Virus record (IMG/VR): IMGVR_UViG_3300034356_001796
Span: 1 to 48,931 of that record
Length of the DNA stretch: 48,931 bases
DNA from: a virus
Direction: 5' to 3' (one strand)
The stretch's first letter is position 1, and every line of letters starts with the position of its first letter. The notes under the pieces were generated by a model. That model did not search any database. It was given only the letters and a program-made list of their open reading frames with translations, and was not told the origin of the DNA. The position numbers and the translations under genes were made by a program. Shown in pieces: positions 25,420 to 32,261 of this stretch.

Positions 25420-25811
25420 TGGTTTGATTTTAGAAAATTCTCTTTGACTTGCTTAGAGATAGGAATAGGCTCTCCTTCTCCGTCTACTCGTACAAAGGTC
25501 ATACAGGTCTGCAGTAAGACTACTTCGTCCTCTCTAAATACACTGTAAGCCCTTGCTTCTACTCTGAACTGAGCTGAGGTATTACCTACGTGAATCATCT
25601 GAGCATAAATCTTGACCAAATGCTTTTCTTTGGCCGGTTTCTTAAATACGCACTGATCTAAGGCAATGGTAATCATATTTTGACTGTGGCACTTTTCCAT
25701 TGCGTAGGCGGCTAATGCTGCGTCTACCCACGAAAGAAGTTTGCCTCCAAATAGATTACCGTGAAATCCTAAGTCAGACTTTTTTACCGGGTGTGTTACT
25801 AGTAAGTCCAT
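25416..25811 (-). CDS. hotdog-fold acyl-CoA thioesterase (YciA/BFIT-like)
   Basis: 131 residues. The family signature HGNLFGGKLLSWVDAALAAYA has the catalytic Asp in WVD and the Asn of H-x-N-x-F-G-G. The second half (VKIYAQMIHVGNTSAQFRVEARAYS) is the hotdog beta-sheet, ending in CMTFVRVD. It should hydrolyse acyl-CoA thioesters in the cytoplasm. Finding it between a membrane protein and small genes suggests control of host lipid or CoA pools; the substrate cannot be read from sequence. Confidence 0.85.
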   Translation of the reverse strand: MDLLVTHPVKKSDLGFHGNLFGGKLLSWVDAALAAYAMEKCHSQNMITIALDQCVFKKPAKEKHLVKIYAQMIHVGNTSAQFRVEARAYSVFREDEVVLLQTCMTFVRVDGEGEPIPISKQVKENFLKSNQ

Positions 25812-25820
25812 AGTGTTTAA

Positions 25821-25849
25821 ATTAAAAAGGCACCGTTTCCAGTGCCTTT
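25821..25849 (-). terminator. intrinsic terminator upstream of the thioesterase gene
   Basis: Minus strand AAAGGCAC-TGGAAACG-GTGCCTTT plus TTAATTT. It ends the unit containing the 80-residue acidic gene and sits 10 nt from the thioesterase start. Confidence 0.8.
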
Positions 25850-25852
25850 GTG

Positions 25853-26095
25853 TTAGATAATGTATTCAGGGTCCTCGGAATCTACGTCTAACTCATCGTT
25901 CTCGTTAGCTTCCTTGTCAAGTAAATACCTTTCTATACAAGCATAGAGAGGTTCTCCTTGCTCGTTGTAAGGTGATTTGTCAAACTCTTTGAAGAGCTTT
26001 GGTAAATGGTCAAACTGCTCGTCGTATGGCATAGCAGCAAAGTCTTCGTCATATTCTTTAAGAAGACAGCTAAATAAATATTCGTCGTAACCCAT
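25853..26095 (-). CDS. small acidic protein
   Basis: 80 residues, strongly acidic at the C terminus (NENDELDVDSEDPEYII). The acidity could suit DNA mimicry or partner binding, but there is no direct evidence. No family recognised. Confidence 0.5.
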   Translation of the reverse strand: MGYDEYLFSCLLKEYDEDFAAMPYDEQFDHLPKLFKEFDKSPYNEQGEPLYACIERYLLDKEANENDELDVDSEDPEYII

Positions 26096-26101
26096 AATAA
26101 A

Positions 26102-26134
26102 TTAAAATTTTTGAAACACAGAGTTGTTCTGTGT
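26102..26134 (-). terminator. weak terminator-like hairpin
   Basis: ACACAGA-ACAAC-TCTGTGT on the minus strand, then TTCAAAAATTTT. The stem is A/T-rich and the T tail interrupted. Apart from this, the 82-nt gap holds nothing I can name. Confidence 0.45.
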
Positions 26135-26177
26135 CCATGTAAGTGATTTGTTGACTTTTCTCAAGATTATCTTGGCC

Positions 26178-26426
26178 TTAACCAATAGTCTCGAAAGTAC
26201 CTGTAATGTAACGTAGGTTTTCATTGTAAACTGCTTCTCCGTATCCTATCTTGTTTAACGATTTCTGCGGTAGAGGATTTTTAAAAATCTTATCCTCTAG
26301 CTGTTGCACTAGTTCAGGGTCCTTAAGTAGTTCCCAGCTATCGTTAGTCTTTCTTGTTACTTGAATTATAGTAACGTCCCCTTTGCCTGCTTGATAAGTT
26401 ACCTTGTACATTTCTAGTTCCTTCAT
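26178..26426 (-). CDS. small hypothetical protein
   Basis: 82 residues if started at 26426; an internal ATG at 26411 (MYKVTYQAG) is equally possible. Alpha/beta pattern, no motif. It overlaps the preceding frame by 83 nt, more than is usual here, so one of the two boundaries may be wrong. Confidence 0.45.
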   Translation of the reverse strand: MKELEMYKVTYQAGKGDVTIIQVTRKTNDSWELLKDPELVQQLEDKIFKNPLPQKSLNKIGYGEAVYNENLRYITGTFETIG

Positions 26427-26592
26427 GAATACTTCTGCTTAACTCTCTGTGTTGCCAAATTAAATGTAATTGCCATTTGTACCAATCTACGAGATTTATA
26501 TCACGATCATTACAGTAGTCAATGAACTCAGGCGTTATCTTGCCTTGAAGTGACTGTAACCTCTGCATCGTGATTAAATCTTTGACTGACAT
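26344..26592 (-). CDS. small hypothetical protein
   Basis: 82 residues with YKWQLHLIWQHRELSRSIHEG in the middle. The C-terminal 28 residues lie over the next gene and are Ser/Arg/Asn-rich (SSRQRGRYYNSSNKKD). Long overlaps on both sides lower confidence. Confidence 0.35.
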   Translation of the reverse strand: MSVKDLITMQRLQSLQGKITPEFIDYCNDRDINLVDWYKWQLHLIWQHRELSRSIHEGTRNVQGNLSSRQRGRYYNSSNKKD

Positions 26593-26782
26593 CTTGTTCT
26601 ATTGGTTGGTACAATAATTCATCTGCTAAGTTAATATTATTTTCAGAATTTTCAAAAACATCATCCATTTTTTCTTGAATTGATAGTCTTTTTAAATCCT
26701 CACGGAACTTAACAAAGTCAGCTTTAATTAGTTCATCCAACTCGGCTAGAATTTCATCAAAAGTTTTATTCTTGCGTCTCAT
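26528..26782 (-). CDS. small acidic helical protein
   Basis: 84 residues, Glu/Asp-rich helices (TFDEILAELDELIKADFVKFREDL). 17-nt overlap with the upstream gene. Not recognised. Confidence 0.45.
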   Translation of the reverse strand: MRRKNKTFDEILAELDELIKADFVKFREDLKRLSIQEKMDDVFENSENNINLADELLYQPIEQDVSQRFNHDAEVTVTSRQDNA

Positions 26783-27101
26783 CTGCTTGATTATTAAACT
26801 GTTTGTCCAATTGAAATCCTTCTATTACACAGTTTGACTGGAGAATATTCATCAGTACGATGATAGGCTCTGCAAACATAAACTCATACTCATTGGCGCC
26901 AAATAACTGAACGACTGGAAAATCATCTTCATCGTTGGCGTTAGTAATTAATAAGAGATCTCCGTGACTGCTGTCAGCAGTTAATGGTAACTCGTAGTGG
27001 TAAAACTCTTTACCAGTTTCTTCCTGTGTGTAGGCGATTTTACGAAAGCCAAAGTCAATTAGCATTTCTTCTGTGATTCTTATTGCTCCTCGATTAGTCA
27101 T
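26766..27101 (-). CDS. hypothetical protein after the SF2 helicase
   Basis: 111 residues, alpha/beta. Starts 4 nt inside the helicase stop, so translationally coupled. The pattern MLIDFGFRKIAYTQEETGKEFYHYELPL is typical of small phage proteins of unknown role. No function assigned. Confidence 0.5.
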   Translation of the reverse strand: MTNRGAIRITEEMLIDFGFRKIAYTQEETGKEFYHYELPLTADSSHGDLLLITNANDEDDFPVVQLFGANEYEFMFAEPIIVLMNILQSNCVIEGFQLDKQFNNQADETQE

Positions 27102-28198
27102 AGTTTGATGTATTTAATTTTTTCTGGATTGAATTCTTCTAAAGCACGCTTAACCCAAGTTTCGTCAATGGTCTCTTGGTACTGTAAAATGTGAATCTTT
27201 GCTACCTCGTCAGGGTTTAATCGTAACACACGGCCTATCTTCTGTGATGCTTTTTTCTCGTTACCGTAAGCATGCAAAATAATAATATGTTTTAGGCCGG
27301 GAATAGTTACACCCTCACTCAATTGTTCCACAGCAGATAGTCTAGTGATAGCACCTGATTTAAAGGCTTCTAAGCCACTATTGTCTTTTTTCTTAGAATG
27401 GTGACTATGCTTGCATAAACGATCAGCCTGATCGATTGTATTGGCAAATACGAGGCATTTTTCATCCTCAGGTATCTTTGCTAGGCATTGTTTTACGTAA
27501 ATCTCTTTAGACTCATACTGTTTAAGTGCTGAGATACAGAAGATTTGCTTCATAAAACGAGTCTTGTCACTGGCTTCTTCTATTTGACGACGTAACCAAT
27601 CGTAGTTCTTGCGTTCACTAGTCATCCAACCTTGTTTGGTTTTAAGAGTGTTCTTAGTGTTAAGCTCTACATTGTGTATGAAAATCCTATAGTCGTTTAA
27701 GATACCACTACCTACTGCTTGATCTACCTTGTACGAATAAACAATGGGGTAGTATTCTTGCATGATTTGACCCTTTTCAGACTCTAACCATTTAGGAGGA
27801 GTACCAGTTAAGCCTAACACTCTACCTTGATAACGTGATAAGAACTCTAGGTGGCTTCCTTTGGTGGTGTGTGCCTCGTCTAGAATTACAATATCATAGT
27901 CACCTGGATGGTGTTTTGCAAAGGAAATATAGGTACTAAATATAATATGATCTAATAGGTAAAACAGGTTAAATCTCTCAGCATCGTCTTTCCAAGACTG
28001 AAATATGTCTTTCTTTGGAGCTACGACTAGAAACTTTGCATCTGGTTTCTTGGCTGCAGTAAATAACTTGTCTAGGTACTGAAGACCTATGTAAGTCTTA
28101 CCTACACCCATAGATACAGATAGACCACATCGTTTGTGCCTCAAGATAGTTTCTAAGGCTTGTGCTTGAATTTCTTCACGCTTGTTTTGCTGTTCCAT
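27098..28198 (-). CDS. SF2 DEAH helicase (UvsW-like)
   Basis: 366 residues with the complete superfamily 2 motif set: Walker A SMGVGKT (29-35), DEAH at 107-110, GLTGTP (motif III), then LVFANT (motif IV), LSEGVTIPGL (motif V) and QKIGRVLR (motif VI). Small for the family, with no accessory domain. Phage enzymes of this type (T4 UvsW) remodel branched DNA and R-loops and help recombination-driven replication. The start follows a terminator hairpin. Confidence 0.88.
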   Translation of the reverse strand: MEQQNKREEIQAQALETILRHKRCGLSVSMGVGKTYIGLQYLDKLFTAAKKPDAKFLVVAPKKDIFQSWKDDAERFNLFYLLDHIIFSTYISFAKHHPGDYDIVILDEAHTTKGSHLEFLSRYQGRVLGLTGTPPKWLESEKGQIMQEYYPIVYSYKVDQAVGSGILNDYRIFIHNVELNTKNTLKTKQGWMTSERKNYDWLRRQIEEASDKTRFMKQIFCISALKQYESKEIYVKQCLAKIPEDEKCLVFANTIDQADRLCKHSHHSKKKDNSGLEAFKSGAITRLSAVEQLSEGVTIPGLKHIIILHAYGNEKKASQKIGRVLRLNPDEVAKIHILQYQETIDETWVKRALEEFNPEKIKYIKL

Positions 28199-28203
28199 AA
28201 TTT

Positions 28204-28230
28204 AAAAAAGGGAAAGGTCGTATCTTTCCC
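28204..28230 (-). terminator. intrinsic terminator before the SF2 helicase
   Basis: Minus strand GGGAAAG-ATACGAC-CTTTCCC followed by TTTTTT, ending 6 nt from the helicase start codon at 28198. Confidence 0.8.
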
Positions 28231-28270
28231 ATTAGGTTTATCTGGCTCATGTCTAATACGACTAGACAAT

Positions 28271-28777
28271 TCATTTCTTCAAACTCTTGAGGGTTTGTAT
28301 GTAAACAGGAGATTCTGCGTATACACCATCAATGTTTGATAAGTAGCGATTTTGTACGTGAATATAACACTTAATGTTATCACGAAAAGAATTATAAGTT
28401 GCGTGGTTAAGATTTTGACCAGATACAAATTGACATTTGTGATACTTTATACCAAACATATTTTTATTCTTTACGCATACTTCAGATTTGTAATTACCTG
28501 ACTCAATTTTTGCTTGTGCTACTGCCACAGTAGGAAGAACACAACCTTCCTTCATTAACTCTGCTAGTACAGTAGAGTCAGTAGGCTGAATGTCATTTTC
28601 ATTAATAGAGTGAAAAGGTACAAACTTGACTACTTCCCTAATTGTGGGACCAAGTAGCATGCTGTACACTAAACATCCTAGAAAGATGATGTTCAACCAA
28701 AAAGACAGGTTAAAGAGCTGCCGGTAAGTACGAATCTTTACTAATTCTAGATTCTCATTGATTTTGAATGTGCTCAT
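28271..28777 (-). CDS. membrane-anchored glucosaminidase (GH73/FlgJ-like)
   Basis: 168 residues. An N-terminal signal anchor (about 24-45, LSFWLNIIFLGCLVYSMLLG) is followed by the glucosaminidase core: TVAVAQAKIESGNYKSEV with catalytic Glu in KIESG, NKNMFGIKYHKCQ, ATYNSFRDNIKCYI and YLSNIDGVYAESPVYIQTLKSL. It should cut peptidoglycan between GlcNAc and MurNAc on the periplasmic side. Location in the early operon behind a lipoprotein gene is unusual for a lysin; local wall remodelling or an anchored endolysin are alternatives. Confidence 0.8.
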   Translation of the reverse strand: MSTFKINENLELVKIRTYRQLFNLSFWLNIIFLGCLVYSMLLGPTIREVVKFVPFHSINENDIQPTDSTVLAELMKEGCVLPTVAVAQAKIESGNYKSEVCVKNKNMFGIKYHKCQFVSGQNLNHATYNSFRDNIKCYIHVQNRYLSNIDGVYAESPVYIQTLKSLKK

Positions 28778-29141
28778 AACGTATTAATTGTCGTTTACGG
28801 ATGTAACCCTCACATAAAAAGTAAGTGATGGTTTTGGACTTAAAATAATACTCGATGTAAAAAGTAAAATCTGCATTTTTGTAGACATAGGCAGAGTCTA
28901 CCCTAGGATCTTTACAGAAGTTAGGATCAGTTACTATTAACTCGTCTATAAAAATACTATCCTCGATACTAAGCGTGTCTGATAAAGTGTCTATGAGAAG
29001 TGGATACGGGTCTATAAAGGGTATAAACTCACACGTATCATTCTGCTTAACTTTATCTTTTGCTGGTCTATAACTACCACAACTGGTAATTACAATCAGG
29101 ATAATAATCTTAACGGCTAATGTATACCGTACCATCTTCAA
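28755..29141 (-). CDS. exported lipoprotein
   Basis: 128 residues. The signal peptide ends in a lipobox (IVITSC-GS, acylated Cys near residue 21), so the mature protein should be lipid-anchored. The mature part is Asp-rich with a C-terminal beta pattern (DSAYVYKNADFTFYIEYYFKSKTITYFLCEGYI). A similar layout occurs in the exported protein at 31761. Overlaps the glucosaminidase gene by 23 nt. Could act in superinfection exclusion or with the glucosaminidase; inference only. Confidence 0.65.
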   Translation of the reverse strand: MKMVRYTLAVKIIILIVITSCGSYRPAKDKVKQNDTCEFIPFIDPYPLLIDTLSDTLSIEDSIFIDELIVTDPNFCKDPRVDSAYVYKNADFTFYIEYYFKSKTITYFLCEGYIRKRQLIRYEHIQNQ

Positions 29142-29691
29142 ACTTCATGTGTAGTCCTTCTTCTACCTTTAAGTTGATACCTTGTACAGAAACTGCAAAA
29201 TACTTGGTTTCTGCTGGAATAGGCTGAACAATCTCTACCTCTTCAATCTTAATCTCGTCCAATTCCTCTTTAGTAGCAGAGTTTAGTTTTGCACGTGCTT
29301 GTTCAATAGAAGATTTTGTCTCTATCCGAGGCTTGATTTTGCCTCCTAGAGTTTTGTTAACGAACTTTACACTCTCCATAGGAATACCGGTGATGACATG
29401 AATGTTCTGAAAAGTGATACCTTCTCTAAGGTAACTTACTATAAGTTCAAACAAATCTAAAGGGAGGATAATGTATTTGCTTACCCTGTAATAAGGTCTG
29501 TTGTCTGCAACTCTGTAAGTACTAGCACCTAGTTTTTCTACTAAGTCTTTGCTAGTTAATCTCATTAATTGAGCTGTAAGAGCAGGCATTTTCATTCCTG
29601 GAAACTCTCCCAACAGTTCAGAAGTCTGAATAACTTTGTTTTTTGGTAATTTGAGTAATACTTGATCGAATGTGATTAATTTTCTTGACAT
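29110..29691 (-). CDS. winged-helix-like hypothetical protein
   Basis: 193 residues. The first 65 residues (SELLGEFPGMKMPALTAQLMRLTSKDLVEKLGASTYRV) look like a winged helix: helix, turn, recognition helix and a beta wing. A second helical section (about 80-120) and a beta-rich end follow. It is the first gene after the RNA island terminator. A transcription regulator is possible. Confidence 0.5.
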   Translation of the reverse strand: MSRKLITFDQVLLKLPKNKVIQTSELLGEFPGMKMPALTAQLMRLTSKDLVEKLGASTYRVADNRPYYRVSKYIILPLDLFELIVSYLREGITFQNIHVITGIPMESVKFVNKTLGGKIKPRIETKSSIEQARAKLNSATKEELDEIKIEEVEIVQPIPAETKYFAVSVQGINLKVEEGLHMKFEDGTVYISR

Positions 29692-29721
29692 ATAATTTAT
29701 TATTAGTTGGTTGCATAAAAA

Positions 29722-29750
29722 TAAAAAAGGAGCAACCCAATAGCTGCTCC
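29722..29750 (-). terminator. terminator of the stable-RNA operon
   Basis: Minus strand GGAGCA-GCTATTGGGT-TGCTCC followed by TTTTTT. Ends the tmRNA/tRNA-like transcript. Between it and the tRNA-like element is another small stem (GGTTTG-CCAATA-CAAACC). Confidence 0.85.
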
Positions 29751-29831
29751 GTACTAATTAAAACTAAATCAATAGATGAGATAATAATTTTTTAATTCCT
29801 TACGAATCGGGTTTGTATTGGCAAACCTTTG

Positions 29832-29933
29832 TAGTCAGGACAGGAATCTAACCTGCAATGTAACCTTTGTGTTGCCACTCCGTCTATAGTTACTACGGTA
29901 TACTTTGCGTTTACACACTTACGCTACCTGACT
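29832..29933 (-). tRNA. tRNA-like RNA with expanded anticodon region
   Basis: The minus strand folds into a 7-bp acceptor stem without mismatch (AGTCAGG/CCTGACT), TA spacer, D-like stem GCGT/ACGC, and a T-arm GCAGG-TTAGATT-CCTGT, with A as discriminator and no encoded CCA. Instead of a 17-nt anticodon arm, 50 nt separate the D and T stems. They can form GTA(T)ACC/GGTTAC with a bulged T and a 31-nt loop holding a small GTG-GCAA-CAC hairpin. The usual TTC of the T-loop is TTA. No ordinary anticodon can be assigned. It starts 6 nt after the tmRNA 3' end. It may be a modified tRNA, a tRNA-like regulator or a decayed tRNA. Confidence 0.5.
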
Positions 29934-29939
29934 ATTTTG

Positions 29940-30291
29940 TGGAGAAGGGGAGTATCGAACTCCCGTCCAGAGAAAGTCGCAATCCAATGTCTTTATTTAC
30001 ACGCTTAGTACTGAGTAAACTCTGCACCGTAAAGGCTTGACCGAAGTCAAATTCCACCACTTGGTTTAGGTCCAAGAACCTCAAATTGCCATTTTCTGTT
30101 CCAAGGGATGACTCCCCGAGACTTAGGCAGCCATTTGATATTCGCTAACGAATTCAATAGCACTCTCAAAAGTCATGTTTGATTTCTCAACGTTGCCGTT
30201 TAAATTTTTTGATACGTGATTAAAGAGAACAGTACCATCTCTCTGCGTGAACATCGAACCCAATCAATCCTGTCGATTCCATTTCTTCCCC
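29940..30291 (-). ncRNA. ssrA: phage-encoded transfer-messenger RNA (tmRNA)
   Basis: Rescues stalled ribosomes by acting as tRNA-Ala and then as message. The 352-nt minus-strand RNA begins GGGGAAGAAATGGAATCGACAGG, the conserved tmRNA 5' form. Its 5' GGGGAAG pairs with 3' CTTCTCC to give a 7-bp acceptor stem with a G-U at pair 3, the alanine identity element. The T-arm is perfect (GGGAG-TTCGATA-CTCCC), and helix P2 pairs CAGAGAGA (30245-30238) with TTTCTCTG (29975-29968). The discriminator is A and CCA is not encoded. A tag reading frame ends in TAA at 30123. It is not a host gene copy in a host context: it lies among phage genes. Confidence 0.92.
30123..30197 (-). other. tmRNA proteolysis-tag reading frame (24 codons)
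   Basis: If translation resumes at GGC (30197-30195), as in Bacteroidota tmRNAs whose tags start with Gly after an AAAC context, the tag has 24 residues. It begins GNVEKSNM and ends SEYQMAA before TAA. Usual tags have about 8-15 residues and end LAA or VAA. The terminal Ala-Ala needed for ClpXP recognition is kept, with Met at the third position. The exact resume codon is inferred. Confidence 0.7.
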
Positions 30292-30308
30292 ATAAATTTA
30301 AGAACTTA

Positions 30309-30386
30309 AGAAAAAGCCCCATAAGCAGATCTGACGGTATGCAGATGGGGACTTTCGGTCTAAGGATACTATCCTTAGAGTGGCTC
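30309..30386 (-). ncRNA. structured RNA/leader just upstream of the tmRNA
   Basis: Two stems on the minus strand: CTAAGGATA/TATCCTTAG with almost no loop, and a longer CCCCAT/ATGGGG stem followed by CTTTTTC, which looks like a terminator. A -10-like box lies just upstream. It could be a small RNA of about 80 nt or an attenuating leader of the tmRNA transcript, 18 nt before the tmRNA 5' end. Confidence 0.45.
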
Positions 30387-30390
30387 AATA

Positions 30391-30398
30391 CAAAATTA
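30391..30398 (-). promoter_or_regulatory. candidate -10 box for the tmRNA region
   Basis: TAATTTTG on the minus strand matches TAnnTTTG, but there is no TTG at 19 nt upstream, so it is weak. Confidence 0.4.
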
Positions 30399-30439
30399 AA
30401 TTAAAACTTGGTTTCTTTTGCCATAGTTTTAAGTTTAAG

Positions 30440-30466
30440 TTAAAAGAAAGGGGTATTGCTACCCCT
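30440..30466 (-). terminator. terminator after the 127-residue basic protein gene
   Basis: Minus strand AGGGGT-AGCAAT-ACCCCT followed by TTCTTTT. Confidence 0.75.
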
Positions 30467-30471
30467 GTTAA

Positions 30472-30855
30472 TTACACAGCAAAAGAATCCCAGTCAATAA
30501 CTGGAACTACTTCCATTGCATCTACCCTACGCTTGACATAGTTCTTACCTCTACGATAAGTACCCAAGATAGTGTCTTGCAAAATGTCATAGGATGTGGC
30601 ATAGACCACCCGTTTCTTAAAAGAGACAATTTGCTCTTTTACAGGAGGCTTACTAAGATGGCGTAGATCACGCTTCTCATTCAGCATAGTTTCATAGGAT
30701 AAAGACTTGAACATGTCACGAATCTCATAAGACAGAAGTCTTTCTTTACGAGTCAATGCATCTTGCTTAGGTCTTGCTTCAATCTTGAAAGCTCTTAAGT
30801 GGGATAAGCTTACCTTCTCAACCACTTGTACAGTTTTTGTGAATCTGTTTCTCAT
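30472..30855 (-). CDS. basic hypothetical protein
   Basis: 127 residues, rich in Lys/Arg (SYEIRDMFKSLSYETMLNEKRDLRHLSK), single gene between tRNA-Glu and the tmRNA island and closed by its own terminator. High positive charge fits RNA or DNA binding. Its place between stable RNAs is suggestive only. Confidence 0.55.
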   Translation of the reverse strand: MRNRFTKTVQVVEKVSLSHLRAFKIEARPKQDALTRKERLLSYEIRDMFKSLSYETMLNEKRDLRHLSKPPVKEQIVSFKKRVVYATSYDILQDTILGTYRRGKNYVKRRVDAMEVVPVIDWDSFAV

Positions 30856-30899
30856 AATTAATTGATTTAGTTAATTTAGTTTATTTAGTTAGTTTTAAT

Positions 30900-30974
30900 T
30901 GGTAGCCTGTAGTGGAATCGAACCACTCTTTTAAGGATGAAATCCTTACGTCCTAACCGATAGACGAACAGGCC
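30900..30974 (-). tRNA. tRNA-Glu (anticodon UUC)
   Basis: A full cloverleaf on the minus strand: acceptor GGCCTGT/ACAGGCT (first pair G-U), D-arm GTCT...GGAC, anticodon stem TAAGG/CCTTA with loop ATTTCAT giving anticodon TTC, and T-arm AGTGG-TTCGATT-CCACT. The discriminator A is followed by an encoded CCA. It should decode GAA/GAG, which are common in these phage genes. Confidence 0.93.
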
Positions 30975-31004
30975 AAATAAGAGAGCAGCTTACACTACTC
31001 TCTT
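30975..31004 (-). terminator. terminator between the 220-residue protein gene and tRNA-Glu
   Basis: Minus strand AAGAGAG-TAGTGTAAGCTG-CTCTCTT followed by ATTT. The T tail is poor, so partial read-through into the tRNA is likely. Confidence 0.6.
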
Positions 31005-31049
31005 GTTGGGGTGTTAATTTATGAATACCTATGTAAGTAGGTTATGCTC

Positions 31050-31712
31050 TTAGACTAATGCAGGTGCTTCAACACCGGCAACTTCTGCATTCTTAGCATT
31101 CTCAAGCACAGTAGTCAAATCTCTTTGAGAGAAAGACTGATCTTGAGCAATACGCTTGTTCTTGGTGCCAACTGGTGCAATCATTACACGACGATAGATA
31201 GTATCACCGTCTTTAGTTAACTCGATACCGTTAACAGACTTAACCTGCCAACCGTTCTTAAGTTCACCTTCCTCGTCGAATACTAGATCCTCATCTGTAG
31301 TGTCAACAGAGTGAAGACCGATAACACTCTCGAAGATATCAGCACTAGATACTACTAATGGAGTAGCAACGAACTTACCGTCTACACCACGCTTACCAAC
31401 ATCTACCATGTCATGGCTAATACCATGAGATACAAATGCTGCATCGAATTGTGCTTCGGTGAAATTAATAAGCAAGGTATTACGCTTAACAAAGTTAATA
31501 CCAGTAAACTTGGACATCATTTGCATGTGGAAAGCATCAGCACCTTGTCCTAGGTTAACTGTACCTTGACCAACTACCTCATCGGTAGTGTAGCCTTCAA
31601 GCATAACGGTAATAGGTTTAATACTACCGTTGTTACGCCAAGCCATAGAAGCAAAGGCAATACCATTAGATTTGAAATCTGCAATTTTGTTTGATTGTTC
31701 TTGTGTGTACAT
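31050..31712 (-). CDS. hypothetical protein of 220 residues
   Basis: Soluble alpha/beta protein. Notable stretches are GYTTDEVVGQGTVNLGQGADAFHMQMMSKF and WQVKSVNGIELTKDGDTIYRRVMIAPVG. It ends in an Ala/Val/Glu tail. Codon choice suggests strong expression (few rare codons, many GTA/GCA/AAG), similar to the SSB gene. No family recognised. Confidence 0.55.
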   Translation of the reverse strand: MYTQEQSNKIADFKSNGIAFASMAWRNNGSIKPITVMLEGYTTDEVVGQGTVNLGQGADAFHMQMMSKFTGINFVKRNTLLINFTEAQFDAAFVSHGISHDMVDVGKRGVDGKFVATPLVVSSADIFESVIGLHSVDTTDEDLVFDEEGELKNGWQVKSVNGIELTKDGDTIYRRVMIAPVGTKNKRIAQDQSFSQRDLTTVLENAKNAEVAGVEAPALV

Positions 31713-31760
31713 GATTTTTTGATTTAAGTTGATTGTTTTAAGGATTAGTTAGTGTTAAGC

Positions 31761-32102
31761 TTAATTATCCTCCAGCTTAACATGGAGGTTGCGACCAATT
31801 ACAATGACATCTGCAATAAAGCCTTCATACATTGTATAGATACAGTCCTTAGAAGGATATCTATAGATGATAAGGAATTCTAACTCAGAGTACTTGGTCA
31901 CATAGCATTGTATGATAGAGTCGTTCTGTTCAGGAACGTAAATAAAGGCAGAGTCACTCCCATTAAGCACTAAGGAGTTCGGCATAACAGTTATAGGAAA
32001 TTTACCCTTAGAAGGAGGCAAAGATTCCGCATAACGTTGTGAATGGCCTCTTAATATCAATGAAGAGGACAGTAGTAATAAGGATAAGAGAAGATGTTTC
32101 AT
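31761..32102 (-). CDS. exported small protein
   Basis: 113 residues. The N-terminal signal peptide is Leu/Ser-rich (MKHLLLSLLLLSSSLILRGHSQ). The mature part contains DSAFIYVPEQNDSIIQCYVTKYSELEFLIIYRYPSKDCIYTMYEGFI. This resembles the C-terminal layout of the lipoprotein at 28755 (DSA-[FY]-[IV]-Y ... SK ... EG-[FY]-I). Probably acts in the periplasm. Confidence 0.6.
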   Translation of the reverse strand: MKHLLLSLLLLSSSLILRGHSQRYAESLPPSKGKFPITVMPNSLVLNGSDSAFIYVPEQNDSIIQCYVTKYSELEFLIIYRYPSKDCIYTMYEGFIADVIVIGRNLHVKLEDN

Positions 32103-32183
32103 GGGTTATAGGTTCTTTAATAGGTTTTTATTGATTTGAATATTTAACTATATAACTAGTCTTAAGCCCCGTTTTTACTGGGT

Positions 32184-32261
32184 TTAGGCAAAGAGATAAT
32201 TCCCGAAGAGGTTTAGACCCCTACTCTCATTTACCCTTAAATCGTTATAGTTTTTAGTCAT
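32184..32261 (-). CDS. candidate 25-residue peptide behind a long hairpin
   Basis: The ATG at 32261 lies at the foot of the 15-bp inverted repeat. The frame reads MTKNYNDLRVNES and ends in FGNYLFA. It could be a leader peptide or chance. The 324-nt region 32103-32426 has no other gene I can support. Confidence 0.3.
   Translation of the reverse strand: MTKNYNDLRVNESRGLNLFGNYLFA

Noticed and set aside
30200-30404. Open frames of about 62 codons on both strands over the tmRNA 5' region
   Set aside because: They lie across the tmRNA and its structured leader, and their composition is explained by those RNAs.
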